Source of the DNA: Bremia lactucae
Lineage: Eukaryota; Oomycota; Peronosporomycetes; Peronosporales; Peronosporaceae
Assembly (NCBI RefSeq): GCF_004359215.1
Contig: NC_090624.1
Coordinates: 1,767,297 to 1,822,723 of the forward strand
Length of the DNA stretch: 55,427 nucleotides
Reading direction: 5' to 3'
Both the position numbers and the translations under genes were made by a program. This document shows, piece by piece, positions 1 to 10,257 of the stretch; the stretch's first letter is position 1; each line of letters opens with the position of its first letter. The notes under the pieces were generated by a model. The model saw nothing but the letters and a program-made list of their open reading frames with translations, was not told the DNA's origin and did not search any database.

Positions 1-859
1 CGGGCGAAATTAATTCGCTGCGACCGCTGTTTCATCGCATCGGAATGCGGATGAATGCGGCGCAGGAATTCCGCCTCGTATTGGTCGGGCGTTTCATTTG
101 AACGCAACACGACCGGGATCGGGAAAATACGCCCAAGCGATTTTACCTGAGCCATCCATGATTGAAAGACGCCATAATAATTATGTGCGTCTACAAGAGG
201 GCGCTCTAGGAGCGACGCTCTTGGCCCGTTTAAACGAGGCCATTTAGATGGAGGGGGCATCTTTGGAATGCCACCCGTCACATAGCCACATTCTAAACGA
301 CTGGCTTGTGACACCGACTGAGCACGTTCACGTGTCGTCGGCGGAGCTTTAGGCTCCGAATCCTCTATGTCAGAACCATTTTGGATTATGGTCTGAGTAT
401 AAGGTGTTGCGGTTATACCAACGGAGAAGCGGTTGCTCCTTTATGGGCAGCGCTCTAATTACCTGTCGCTGTGCTTTCCAGCGCAGACGACGAGACAGCA
501 TTCGCAAATGCTACTGTCTCCATGTTGTGAGCCATGAGAGAAGTTTGGATGGGCAATAATGCGCCATCATCATTCCTCATGAGCTCGTTGTCCGCATTAC
601 TACTACGAGGTGACGGCAACGGTGTCGACTCATTGTAGTCGACCATGAGCGAAGGATCAACATCCTCGCTGTTAAAGCGGGATGGATCCTTTAACGCGAC
701 AGCAGCAGTGGCTGTCGGCGTTCCGACTAAGGCATTAGACGCGGCCGGCATATTAACGCGGCGCGTGCGCTTAGGGTGAGGTTGAGTGGGCGTCTTCGCA
801 GACGACCCACCAACGTGGCCCCTTTTAGGTGACATCTTTGGCGCCGTGTATGGAAACAC
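1..859 (-). pseudogene. GyB antisense ORF, copy 1 (partial at window edge)
   Basis: Reading frame on the minus strand between the (off-window) pol gene of a plus-strand GyB element and its 3' LTR. It starts at 859, 108 nt from the LTR edge. The N-terminus is basic and Lys/Arg-rich (MSPKRG, then PKRTRR, NLS-like), followed by an acidic Ser/Pro-rich stretch with SEDVDPSL and VDYNEST, and a stop at 455. A second frame is open from about 390 to the window edge (SDIEDSEP, PPPSKWPR, VFQSWMAQV). The same order recurs in the copy at 15290-14290 with mostly conservative changes, so I read it as genuine coding sequence and not a shadow. No known domain is recognised. Broken by at least one frameshift; function unknown. 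Confidence 0.55.
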
Positions 860-967
860 GTGCGCTAGAGTGATTGAGTGAACTAGCGGCGCGTAAAGCT
901 GCTCGCAATTCCTCTCTCCACTTTGACGAGTTTAAAAATGTAAATTCGTTCTTAGAAGGGGGGATGG

Positions 968-1513
968 TGTAACGGGCTAAAGTTGGCTTAATGTTACACA
1001 GTTCCCGTTGAGTACACTTGGTGTACTTAAGGGGATGGTCAAATAATAGTAATTAGACCCAACACTCGGGTGTGGTGCACATTTGTGACCAACCCTTGTA
1101 GATGTGATGCACATGGGTGCATTAACATTAGGAGGGATAACGCCTAGCGTCATCCGTGATGACGGCTAGTGTCATCCGTTACGCGAGGTATCTAGAAAGA
1201 TACGCTCGCAGTACATATTAAGTGTTATCTATAGAGATGACATTTTGATTGGTTAAAATAGGTATTTATTCTTAATACGATTAAATATAAACAGTCTGAA
1301 AACTTCTTCCTACTTAGTAAGTGCGCACGAGGAGCCGGATTACCGCTCCCGTGACGACACTTAACCAGAGTACTTAGTGTGTTGGTGAGGTCGCTTACGC
1401 GCCCACCACAACTACCTCACTGCACGCAAGAGAAGCAAGTTAAACCGCTTCCTCGCTGTGCTTGGGTGTGTGTCTAAGTAGAGCGTGGCCGCGTTACGAC
1501 GTGCCCGCCTACA
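968..1513 (+). repeat. GyB copy 1, 3' LTR
   Basis: A 546 bp repeat beginning TGTAACGGGC and ending CCTACA. It is directly preceded by a purine-rich tract (about 955-967, AGAAGGGGGGATGG type) that fits a polypurine tract, which orients the element to the plus strand. It matches the split LTR at 1817-2088/8860-9110 and the LTR at 15429-15893. The rest of this element lies left of the window. Confidence 0.8.
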
Positions 1514-1816
1514 CATTAGATGCACGGATGACGTAAAATAAGATGATGAATGCACGTAGCTAATAATCTTTTTATTTTTTTTTGTTGTATAGATGGAGAA
1601 GTAAAATGGGTGAGCATGACGAAATTTATTCTGAACATTTGTCGGAGCTATGTGCAATTCGTGTTAATATTCTTGCTGAAAAAATGCATAGTTGGCGCCT
1701 TTCGCTAAAATACACTTATAAGTGTGTAGGAATGATGCCTCCAAATAATCCACGTACACGACGTGCAGAGGATGAATCTGAAGTTGCTTAGCGAGGCTTA
1801 TAAACTATAGGTTAAT
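1514..1816 (+). other. 303 bp non-LTR island with a possible terminal exon
   Basis: Sequence trapped between two same-direction GyB LTRs. A pyrimidine-rich run ending TTGTATAG at about 1588, with an upstream CTAAT, resembles an intron 3' end. The frame from 1582 runs to a stop at 1791 (69 codons) and contains LSELCAIRVNILAEK and ends in a charged tail (RTRRAEDESEVA). I do not recognise the protein. It may be the last exon of a host gene cut off by the element at 968-1513, or chance. Confidence 0.25.
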
Positions 1817-2088
1817 TGTAACGGGCTAAATGCCTTACGTTACACGCCCATAAGTACACTTAACGGGGAGGTCAATCAATTCTTCCGATTATAATTGACC
1901 TGTCACTAAAGTGAGGATTATATAGTGACTCACCCTAGAGTACGTGATGCACATAGGTGCATTCCTCATTAAATAGGGCGACGCCTGGGACTGACGTCAT
2001 CTGCGAGCCAACGTATTTCGAATAAATACGACCGCCAGTTAGAGATGCACATCTACAGAGATGGCATCTAATTATTGGGTAAACGTTG
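1817..2088 (+). repeat. GyB copy 2, 5' LTR, left part
   Basis: Begins TGTAACGGGC like the other GyB LTRs and stops abruptly at the first base of GyA1 (2089). It continues at 8860. Confidence 0.8.
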
Positions 2089-2573
2089 TGTAATGGGGCA
2101 CACATCGGTTGGAGAACCGTCGTTGTTGTACATTTACTTTGTGGGTAAAATACCATTTATTCTAATTTCAAAATAGTTAGTTACTTAAATTCCATTTATT
2201 ATGGGTAACAAATGTGGTCGCCGCCAGATATAAATCTGGCGGCCAAAATCTCTTTTTAATTAGCTAGGGACATGTTTTTAGATTCAAATAATTAAATAAA
2301 GTGCAGTTCCCCTTTTGATCTTAAAGCGTTAAGTGCCTTTCTAAGGCTTGCGCATTGATCTGTAAGAGATAGAAGCCTTTCTAAGGTAAATCCTCTTGGG
2401 CACTAGTTGTCACTTGGTTCTACGAACCCCTGATCCTTTGAACTAGGATACCTTAAGCTTTAATAGCTTGTACGACTCCCTGAGCTGTTCAACCCAATAT
2501 TTCACATCAACTAAGTAACTCTCTGAATCTGAAAGTCTTCTTCTGACTTTAGCAGCAAGGTAGCTCCGCTACA
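2089..2573 (+). repeat. GyA1 5' LTR
   Basis: 485 bp, beginning TGTAATGGGGCACACATCGG and ending CTCCGCTACA. It is followed by CCTGGTACCGG, where related elements carry the primer-site block CCTGGTAGCACTT. It contains a short inverted repeat around CGCCAGATATAAATCTGGCG (2222-2241) that is also present in the 3' LTR and GyA2, possibly an RNA hairpin. Confidence 0.85.
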
Positions 2574-2689
2574 CCTGGTACCGGTACGAAACCTCCCTGA
2601 TCGGTCAGTTTTAGGACCGCTTAGCGGCATCTATGCCAACTCGGTACATCTCTGTACCTGACTCAGAGCCGAGGGCTCGCCCTCTAACT

Positions 2690-3420
2690 GTAAATGTGAA
2701 GACATTTGAGGGAAAAGAGGGAGAAAATCTCCCTTTTTGGATTAAGCAGATGGAAATGTCCATTGCTTCCGCCTAGTTCTTAACAGAACGGCAAAAGGTG
2801 GCTAGGGTCGTTTCCAAACTTTGAGGTAGAGCCATGGAGTCGGCACTATCTTGCAGCACGTCCATAAACGACCCTTTCCCTCATGGGATTCGCTCAAACA
2901 GCAAATGACCAGCATGTTTGCACCGCCTGATCAGGCTTTTTGCATGCGAGCACAGCTCCCAGCGACTCGACAGGGTAAAAGAACCCTAGGGGACTTTGTC
3001 CAGGAGTTGAGAACTCTCATTGCCTCTATGCATCAAGACCCGGTGCAAGAAGCAATTGTAGAAACTATCTTTATGGGGGGTCTCAATGAGGGCGTTGCCC
3101 GGACGGAATTGTTCCGATCTCATCCGGCTACGTTCGAAGAGGCAGTTGCCATAGCGCTACGCGCCGTGTTTGACTTTAAGTCTGCTCGCGTTAGCACGCC
3201 TATTTACCGAACAAGCTCTTCGAGCACACGGGTTCCGTCTAAAAGAGCGGAACCTATGGATTTAAGCCTCGTTGAGGAAGGAGAAAGGGCTCTTCAAGCT
3301 GTGAAACAGCATAAGACCATCCGTAGATGTTATATGTGCGAAAGCACGAAACATTAACGTCCGGCCTGCCCTTTTCGAAATTCGCGTAAAGCTCAGAAGA
3401 GCTCCAATTCTGACCTATAC
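2690..3420 (+). pseudogene. GyA1 gag
   Basis: Capsid/nucleocapsid protein remnant. An early segment ([12 protein letters not shown]) is interrupted by stops. From 2851 a 168-codon frame stays open and carries capsid-like text with DQAF, TRQGKRTLGDFVQELR, then EPMDLSLVEEGE. A zinc knuckle CYMC-x4-H-x4-C begins near 3330, but a stop codon follows its histidine. The homologous block in GyA2 (18361-18723) confirms the reading. Gag would assemble the virus-like particle and bind element RNA; this copy cannot. Confidence 0.75.
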
Positions 3421-3600
3421 CAGAGATCTGGTACGGTGCGGGAAAAGTCGATACCCAGTAGGTGCGGGGCGCCCTACTGGGGAAGACCTAGGCTCTGGTG
3501 AACCTCTAGGAGGTGAGAATGAACAACACCTAGCCCAAATTAGCTCGGTGCTCAATGGCACGGGACGAGGGTACAAGCCTGGCTTGCTAGTCGCTCAAGC

Positions 3601-3885
3601 GACAGTAAAGGGCTTTGATAAGCCGTGGTCAATTTTAATTGACTCAATAGCGTCTTGAATTATGCTCGACGTCTTTCCCTTGAAGGAAGTCAACAATATG
3701 TTGAGGCGCTTAGAGCGCATGAAGGTGATACAATCACTGTTCGCTTCGCGACTGGGACTCGTGTCACTGTTCCCAAAATTCCATTGAACTTAGGTATAAA
3801 GTTTCTGGACTTTGACAGTATGGAACGCTTTCTCGTCCTTGATTTGGATTCGAGATATGATCTTATCCTTGGTATAGCCTGGTAG
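3601..3885 (+). pseudogene. GyA1 retropepsin-like protease
   Basis: Aspartic protease domain. The active-site motif normally reads D-S-G-A-S; here it is D-S-I-A-S (3641-3655) and is followed at once by a stop. The downstream part is open (3655-3885) and keeps the flap-to-C-terminal pattern ending in RYDLILGIAW. Loss of the active-site glycine and the internal stop make it inactive. Confidence 0.7.
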
Positions 3886-4198
3886 AACACCATGAGCTAT
3901 GGATCGATTGGAGGTCTAAGACCTTAGGCGCCACGCGCAATGTTCCTAGCAAAATTTTGGAGAGTCATGAACTCACCTTTGCTAGGCAACAAAAGCGCTA
4001 TTGGCGCGGATCATTATATGTGTCTGTCAGTGTTTTAGACATTGGAAAGTCTAAGTTAATAAACTTTAATGTTAAAAACATTAATTCTGAGCCCGACTCA
4101 GCAGAAATAATTGGAACGGCACGTACTCCGTCGAGTGACACTCGTTGTAATAACGATTCACTGAATGCTGAAAGTATGGTTGGCCTAAGGCCAAATCA

Positions 4199-4438
4199 TC
4201 AAGGGTGCAATATCCATGAGATACGTGGAGTGGCACATCTATGCCCACCGAGTATGGTCGGCCGAGTTGGCATCATACTGAGTGTCAGTAGTGACACTGT
4301 TGGAGGTTCGCGAGGACCTCAAGGGTGCAATATCCCTGAGATACGTGGAGTGGCACGTCTAAGTCCACCGAGTGTGGTCGGCCGAGGTGGCACCATATTG
4401 AGTGTCAATAGTGACACTATTGGCGGTTCGCCAGGGCC
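4199..4438 (+). repeat. Tandem 120-bp (40-residue) repeat in the protease-RT linker
   Basis: Two adjacent units, 4199-4318 and 4319-4438, about 85-90% alike by eye. Both encode GCNI-x-EIRGVA and an SSDT/NSDT-GGS ending. The linker (3957-4631) has no recognised domain. GyA2 has a single unit at about 19848-19965. Confidence 0.75.
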
Positions 4439-4691
4439 TTTTGGGTCAAACCCTCCTAATGCACTTGAAGCGACACGTAAACGTTTGCTGGATAAGGAAG
4501 TTGAGTTACCTAACTCCTTGTCGGATGTCACATTAGACACCATGTCTTGTATAGAACCAATACAGGCTGGAAAACCCGGGGACGTGAATGTCCCGGCCTC
4601 TAAGAGGCGTATTGTTTCCACTCCAAGATAGGATGGACACGAAGCGTGTATACCCTCACAAAGTGATACGAGTGAGCAAGTACATACGCTT

Positions 4692-5880
4692 GTGAATTGC
4701 GTAACCGGTAACATTGAGGGGGAAGTAAGCCTTGCGGCAATCCCCTCGTTACATGCTCTTTTAGAGCTAGACCAAATGTCTATTGATGAATGCGGTCGAG
4801 CCTTAAAAGCTGGTGACTTATCTGAAATGGTGGTCATTCGACCAATAATTGAGTTAAACTCATCGTCGCTTCTAAACGAAGCTGTCCTGGATGACACAAA
4901 AGCTGTACTTAGTGTGCGAAATGGGTCATCGATTCTCAAAGACCCTACAGATTCCTTTTATTACTTGCTTAAGGTATTCCAAGATGTGGTATGTAATAAT
5001 CCACCATCTGTTTTACCTCCGGATAGAGGTGTTCGTCATGAAATTGACTTGGTTCCGGGGACCAAATACCGTGTCACAAAACAATGGCCTTTACCAAGGG
5101 AGCAGTGTGACGTCATCGACGATTTGTCCCGTGCTAAGCACGAGGCTGGAATGGTACGAGAGAGCAAATCTCCTTATTCGACATCGACATTTTGTGTCAA
5201 AAAGCGAAATGGTAAATGGCGCATTGTACATGCTTATAATAAGCATAATGCTGTCACTATACCAGCACAAGCCCCCATTCCTAGAAAGGATGTTCTTCAG
5301 AACAATATGGTGGGATGTACAATGCACAGTGCTTTGGACTAAGTCGATGATTACTACCAATTGCTGATGCGAGCTAGCGATATCCCGCTTACAGCGGTTA
5401 GCACCCCAAGCGGCATGTTATGGGAGTGGCTGGGTATGCCACAAGGGCTTTCCAACGCCCCGGCAACATTTAATCGTCTCGTGACGCAACTCTTTCGCCT
5501 CATCGAGGTTATGCACAGACTTATTTCGATGAAATTTTTGTCCATGATCGTGCGGAGCAGGGTCGGTCGGATATGGACAACCATTTAGAGCAGTGCTCGA
5601 GTGTATGCGCACGAATACATTGTATGCCAATGCATCTAAATGCGTTTTTGGCGCAGACAAAATTTCCTGTTTAGGATGCTTCATTAGAAAGCGAAGCCTT
5701 AGAGCGGATCCCGCTAAGGTAAAACCCATAGTAAATTGGCCGTTCCCTAAAAACGAAAAGGATTTGCGTAAGTCGTTGGGTCTCGCCAATCATTTGCACA
5801 AATATAGCGTAAATTACGCTGATATGGCTAGGCTATTTCGAATCTCCTTAAACGAATACAGAATGGTGCTGGACTAGCAC
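4692..5880 (+). pseudogene. GyA1 reverse transcriptase
   Basis: RNA-directed DNA polymerase domain. The first frame (4692-5342) holds the lead-in VRHEIDLVPGTKYRV, fingers KKRNGKWRIVHAYNK and IPRKDVLQNNMVGC, then stops within the LD-x-V-D-x-Y motif. The next frame gives STPSGMLWEWLGMPQGLSNA. After a further frameshift the catalytic YFDD box reads YFDE (about 5519-5530), so one metal-binding aspartate is replaced. The connection segment (YANASKCVFG) ends near 5877. Confidence 0.8.
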
Positions 5881-5958
5881 CGAAAATAATGCTTTTCGAG
5901 CAGTTAAGGGAAGTCTTATCCATGCCCCGATTCTGCTACTGCCAAACCAAAATTAGCC

Positions 5959-6433
5959 TTTCAGTGTCGTCTGTGACGCATTAGATTTTGCCATTGGCAG
6001 TGCTCTGTTACAAACAGATGTTGATGGGCATTACCGTGTTATTGCGTTCGAGTCTAGACAGCTTTCAGCTGCCGAAAAGAGCTACCCAGTTCATGACAAA
6101 GAGTTACTTGCTACGAAGTATGCTCTCGTCAAATGCAGAGTTCATCTGCTCGGCTCTAAGCTGCTTCTAATATATACAGATCACGCGTCATTACGCACGG
6201 CGACTAAGTCGCCCCATCTTTCACAGAGAATGGTCCGATGGCTATCCTTTTTCGCGGAATACAACTTCGAGGTGAAGTATAAGCCCGGCAAGCAGAATGC
6301 TTTGGCCGATGCTTTATCACGCAGGCCGGATTATGAGCTTTCTCATATAACGACTATCTCGTCGCCTATTCCTGACTTAATCCGTTCGGCTTACGCCAAG
6401 CTGAAAACCAAAATGCCCAAGTTTAGCTTTTGA
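5959..6433 (+). pseudogene. GyA1 RNase H
   Basis: One frame is open for about 158 codons. All four acidic positions expected of RNase H in Gypsy elements can be seen: VVCDA, HDKELLA, YTDHASL and ALADALSRR. It would degrade the RNA strand of the RNA-DNA hybrid during reverse transcription. It lies directly downstream of the RT but is cut off from it by stops at about 5876 and 5956. Its own C-terminus runs into the MITE fragment at 6500. Confidence 0.8.
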
Positions 6434-6499
6434 GTAAGTCACTGCTCGCATTGGAAATGAGAACACGATTTTAATTTATTATAAAAATGAATAAAATCA

Positions 6500-6647
6500 G
6501 GGAACCCTAATAGGCCCCCCGTCTATATTGAATAAAGACGTCATATAAAATATTTTCACTGTATGGTCATTCCACTGCATTCAAAAATATACAGTTATTC
6601 CTTTACAATCGTCTTTAGCCCCCCCCCCCGAATTACATTTGGGAGCC
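6500..6647 (+). mobile_element. MITE half-arm inside GyA1, replacing the integrase N-terminus
   Basis: Begins GGGAACCCTAATAGG and ends ACATTTGGGAG after a C-run. The interior (AACGTCAT, ACTGTATGG..CATTCCACTGCAT, CTTTACAA..CGTCTTTA) matches the left arm of the MITE at 43168-43378. Only one arm is present. The integrase His/Cys zinc domain expected here is missing, so the event removed element sequence. Confidence 0.65.
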
Positions 6648-7470
6648 AGTAACTCCGGTATAGTGGTCTTTGTTGACCGATTGAGCAAAATGGCTCACTT
6701 AGCGGCCGTGCCGGATTCCATTGATGGAGAGGGTACAGCTAAGCTGTTTATCGATCGCGTGTTTCGACAACATGGTTTGTTAGTGGCAATTGTCTCTGAT
6801 CGGGACCCCCGTTTCACGGGTAAATTCTGAGAATCAATTTTCCGAGTGCTTGGCACCAGATTGGATATGTCCACTGCGGACCATCCGCAGACCGATGGTC
6901 AAACTGAATTTGCCAATCGCGTCATTGAAGACGTTTTAAGTAGCGTTTGTGCTCAGACACCAAAGCGCTGGAGCTTAATGCTCCCAGTGGTGGTGTGCCT
7001 CTACAGGCTATACTCCGTTCTAAGTAAACGGTCTTGCCCACCCACGCGTTCCGTTAACGATATTACTGCGTGATTCAGGGCTTGGTGGGGGAGAATAAGC
7101 CGATAGGCTTGCTGATATCAGCCCTGTTACCGTTCGGAAACAACTAAGCGAGTTTCTCGCGACGCGATTTAATTTCTTAAGACACGTAAGGAATACGATG
7201 GCTGATAGCCAAGACAAACAAAACGAACAAGCAGATGCCAAAGGGAGAAGCTGTATTAATTCTTATATGGTCGGAGACCGAGTTTTACTAAGCGCTAAAA
7301 ATCTACCTACTAACTTGGTTTCCGCGGTCTTTAAGCCAAATTGCGCCCGCGCTTTATTGGACCATTTACGGTCGTGGCCAAGAAAGGCCTAGCTTATACG
7401 CTAAACCTTCCTTGCAAGCTGCGTACAAACCCAGTGTTTTACACTGGCTTGCTTTTTAAGCCATATCGGG
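6648..7470 (+). pseudogene. GyA1 integrase (core and GPF-type C-terminal module)
   Basis: DDE integrase remnant. The catalytic acids are visible as VFVDRLSKM, VSDRDPRF and DGQTEF, with a stop between the second and third. The C-terminal module (VLLSAKNL, then RFIGPFTVV and LAYTLNLP across a frameshift) and a KPYRDP tail continue to about 7470. It would insert the cDNA into chromosomes. The N-terminal zinc-binding domain is lost to the MITE arm. Confidence 0.8.
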
Positions 7471-7480
7471 ACCCTCCCAC

Positions 7481-7855
7481 GTGGACTTGAAGGCGCTTGC
7501 GCCGAGACAGGCGCTCGTGCCGCAGATTGCTGCATCCTCACCAGGATCTCGAGCCTGCCCTCTGAACGAGGCTGCTGACGCTCCAGCGTCGAAAGACGGT
7601 CTCGAACCGCCTCAAAAGAGCTCTCAACCCGAGCTAGGACCTTACGAAGGAGTTGCACCTCGTGCCGTAGAGCATCAAATGCTTCCGCCAAAATTTCGGC
7701 CCCCTCCCGCGCTGCTTGATGCGCGGGGGAACCTTCAGTTTCATGATGAGAAAATTTTAAAGCGACGTCGTCGTGAGGGTCAATACCGTATCTAGTGAAG
7801 TGGCTAGGGTAACCCTCTTCTGAAAACTCCTGGGAGTTCGAGGTACCTCTTCGGT
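7481..7855 (+). pseudogene. GyA1 chromodomain tail of integrase
   Basis: A Pro/Ala/Ser-rich linker (7481-7690) leads to PPPALLDARGNLQFH and the basic EKILKRRRREGQ. After a one-base shift comes LVKWLG*PSSENSWEFEVPL, the end of a chromodomain with its Trp residues. Chromodomains of chromoviruses are thought to direct integration to particular chromatin. This copy has a frameshift and stops near 7793 and 7823. The opposite strand is also open here (7892-7401), which I treat as a shadow. Confidence 0.75.
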
Positions 7856-7869
7856 AAGATTGCCCGTAC

Positions 7870-8373
7870 GCCGTTGACGTTTTTAGCGCCAAGCTCAGGG
7901 TCAGCTCGCGTCAAACGACGATTCCCACCACTAAACGTGGGATTAGGTGGATCTATATCCTCAGTGCGTCTTCGATCCATGGTTGTACGGTCAACCGAAT
8001 CACTGAAATATCGGCTAGGCTTTTTTTTCGTTTGTGGCATACATGCTGAACGTAACTGGCCTTTGGCCTTAAGCTTAGCGAAATCGAAGCGAAGCTTCCG
8101 CCCCACACGAACACACCTCTATCCACAGACTCTCTGATATTCCAGATATTACGAAGTCGGCGGGCCCGGTGGACCCAGGTCTCAAATGAGACTTCGTTTT
8201 CACTCCTTGTTTCGTTTGGAAACTAAACGATCGGAATTTTCCTCATGAAGGTCACCGAAGCCCCACGGGCTTGATAACGTAAACGCGTTAGAAACTGGCT
8301 GTTTAAGTTCCAACTTCAAAGAGGAAATGAAGCGAATTAAATTACTCGGTGTCAAAAGTCTGGTAGGGGAGGG
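7870..8373. other. GyA1 3' region and polypurine tract
   Basis: No clear gene. The minus strand is open from about 8046 to 7870 and starts MPQTKKKPSRYF, in the position where GyB carries its antisense ORF. The plus strand is open too, so I cannot choose. The polypurine tract TGGTAGGGGAGGG abuts the LTR at 8374. Confidence 0.5.
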
Positions 8374-8859
8374 TGTAATGGGGCACACATCGGTTGGAGA
8401 ACCGTTGTTGTGGTACATTTACTTTATGGGTAAAATACCATTTTATCTAATTTCAAAAGAGTTTGTTACTTAAATTCCATCTATTATGGGTAACAAATGT
8501 GGTCGCCGCCAGATATGAATTTGGCGGCCTGAATCTCTTTTTAATTAGCTAGGGAAATGTGTTTGGATTCAAACAATAATATAAAGTGCAGTTCCCCTTT
8601 TGATCTTAAAGCGTTAAGTGCCTTTCTAAGGCTTGCGCATTGATCTGTAAGAGATAGAAGCCTGTCTAAGGTATATCCTCATGGGCACTAGTTGTCACTT
8701 GGCTCTACGAACCCCTGAATCCTTTGAACTAGGATCCCTTAAGCTTTTATAGCTTGTACGACTCCCTGAGTTGTTAAACCCATTAGTTCAATAGAACTAA
8801 GTGACTCTATGAGTCTAAAAGTCTTCCTCTGACTTTAAAAGCGAGGTAGCTCCGCTACA
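8374..8859 (+). repeat. GyA1 3' LTR
   Basis: 486 bp, begins TGTAATGGGG and ends GCTACA, matching the 5' LTR with scattered substitutions and a few small indels. Confidence 0.85.
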
Positions 8860-9110
8860 GGTTTTATATTCATAACAATCAAAATAAGTCATCTTAAAAC
8901 TTCTTCCGAGATAACAAGTGCGCACGTGAGGCCGGGTAGCCGCTTCCGTGATGGCACTTCTTGTAAGGCACCTAGTTCGTTGAGTGAGATCGCATAGGCG
9001 CCCACAAACTACCTCACTGCAGGTGAGAGGAGACGATCACACCGCTTTCTCACTGTGTTTGGAGGTGTGTGCATAGTAGGGCATGGCTGCTATAGAAGCG
9101 CCCGCCTTCA
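8860..9110 (+). repeat. GyB copy 2, 5' LTR, right part
   Basis: Resumes the GyB LTR exactly after GyA1. It matches 1265-1513 (AACTTCTTCC, AAGTGCGCAC) and ends GCCTTCA. It is followed by CTTAGTAGCTTTTGTAGTCC, the GyB version of the shared primer-site block. Confidence 0.8.
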
Positions 9111-9175
9111 CTTAGTAGCTTTTGTAGTCCTTTCCAGGACCCGTCTCTCTGAGCGTGTCAGTGAGGAGAGCCTCA

Positions 9176-10257
9176 ATGTCGATTGGGCTCATTTCTGACG
9201 CCTCTCCGAACATCATTGGGAGGTGGCAGTACACTTGGCGCAGGCACTTGATGATTAAACCCTAATTAGGCTCTTGGGAAGTCTCCTGAGCAACATGTTG
9301 CTCAGTTGGAGCAATTTAAGGCATTTGTGCTCGGACAGCGATAATCCGGGTCCGACGCACACAGCCCTGCCGCGACAGAGTCCATCCTTAAGACTTAGGA
9401 TGAGCTTAGGCATGAGCAGGCTCTGATCGAGGCTCTCGACAGGACTGCTGAGACGCTCTCCGTTTGGCCGCAACGGCTGAGGCCCATTCGAATGGACACG
9501 CCTAAGATCGAGGGAACTGCAGCGCACACGATTGTCCACTGACTGTTAGCAGTGGTGGCGCAGCTCATCGAGGACGACAGCCGGATGGTGTCGTACGCTA
9601 TGTCGCATTTGCGCGGTAAGGTCTCAGTCTGGGATTATTAGGCGCTAATGTCGGACGTTAAGGCGTTCCAATCATGTGCGGTCTTTAAGACAAACATTCG
9701 CACCATGTATCAGCTGCCGAACAACGATGTGTTGCTTTAGGCGCGCTTTTTTGGGCCGTGACAGGCGTAGCAATCCCTGCAAGAATATGTCAGGAGATGT
9801 GCTCGCTGTCGGCTTCCATTAGTGTGGGTCCGATACTGCTACGTTCATGAACAGACTGCGGCACGGCCATCGTAGGAGGCCTTTTTAAGAAAGTGCCGTT
9901 GCAGATGAAAGAGGCAATCCAAATTGGCTTACTTGATGAGCAATCCTACAACAGTGCCTCGGCGTCAGCTTGGTAAAAGCCGTCGTCCGAGAAGACAGAT
10001 GCCACTCCCATGGAGTTGGGCAATGCAGACGTAGTCTGCTTCAAGTGCGGCCGTACGATGGCTCGCTGCTATGCAAGAGCCCCAGCCGAGGTATGATACC
10101 CAGCAAGATGAATTTTACCCAAAGGGTGATGGCAAGAACCAGCGCGCGAGGCGCGTGAGCTCTGCATTGACCACTGATGGTTCGAGAAATGTAGGAGCGC
10201 AGTAGGGCGGTATGCCGTACTGACGCGGACTCTGAAGCTACCCCTACGTTCAGAGTT
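9176..10257 (+). pseudogene. GyB copy 2 gag
   Basis: A candidate start is at 9176 (MSIGLISDASP). Many stops follow. Recognisable capsid-like text appears around 9490-9800 (TPKIEGTAAHT, SLQEYVRRC). Near 10010 comes ELGNADVVCFKCGRTM, the first half of a nucleocapsid zinc knuckle (C-x2-C) preceded by the P-M-E-L-G lead-in seen in Gypsy gag. The second half (H, C) is not preserved. The protease frame follows directly. Confidence 0.6.

Larger units (their letters stand above)
2089..8859 (+). mobile_element. GyA1, chromodomain Ty3/Gypsy element nested in a GyB LTR
   Basis: Bounded by two similar LTRs that begin TGTAATGGGG and end GCTACA. Internal order: gag, aspartic protease, repeat-containing linker, reverse transcriptase, RNase H, integrase, GPF-type module, chromodomain, polypurine tract. 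This order with a C-terminal chromodomain identifies a chromovirus-type Gypsy. Left flank CGTTG and right flank GGTTT agree at three of five bases, so any target duplication has decayed. All genes are disrupted, yet the two LTRs remain visibly alike, so it is younger than the GyB element it entered. Confidence 0.85.

Noticed and set aside
7401..7892. Minus-strand 163-codon frame as a gene
   Set aside because: It is antisense to a recognised Pro-rich linker and chromodomain lead-in (PPPALLDARGNLQFH, LVKWLG). Kept only as a low-confidence observation.
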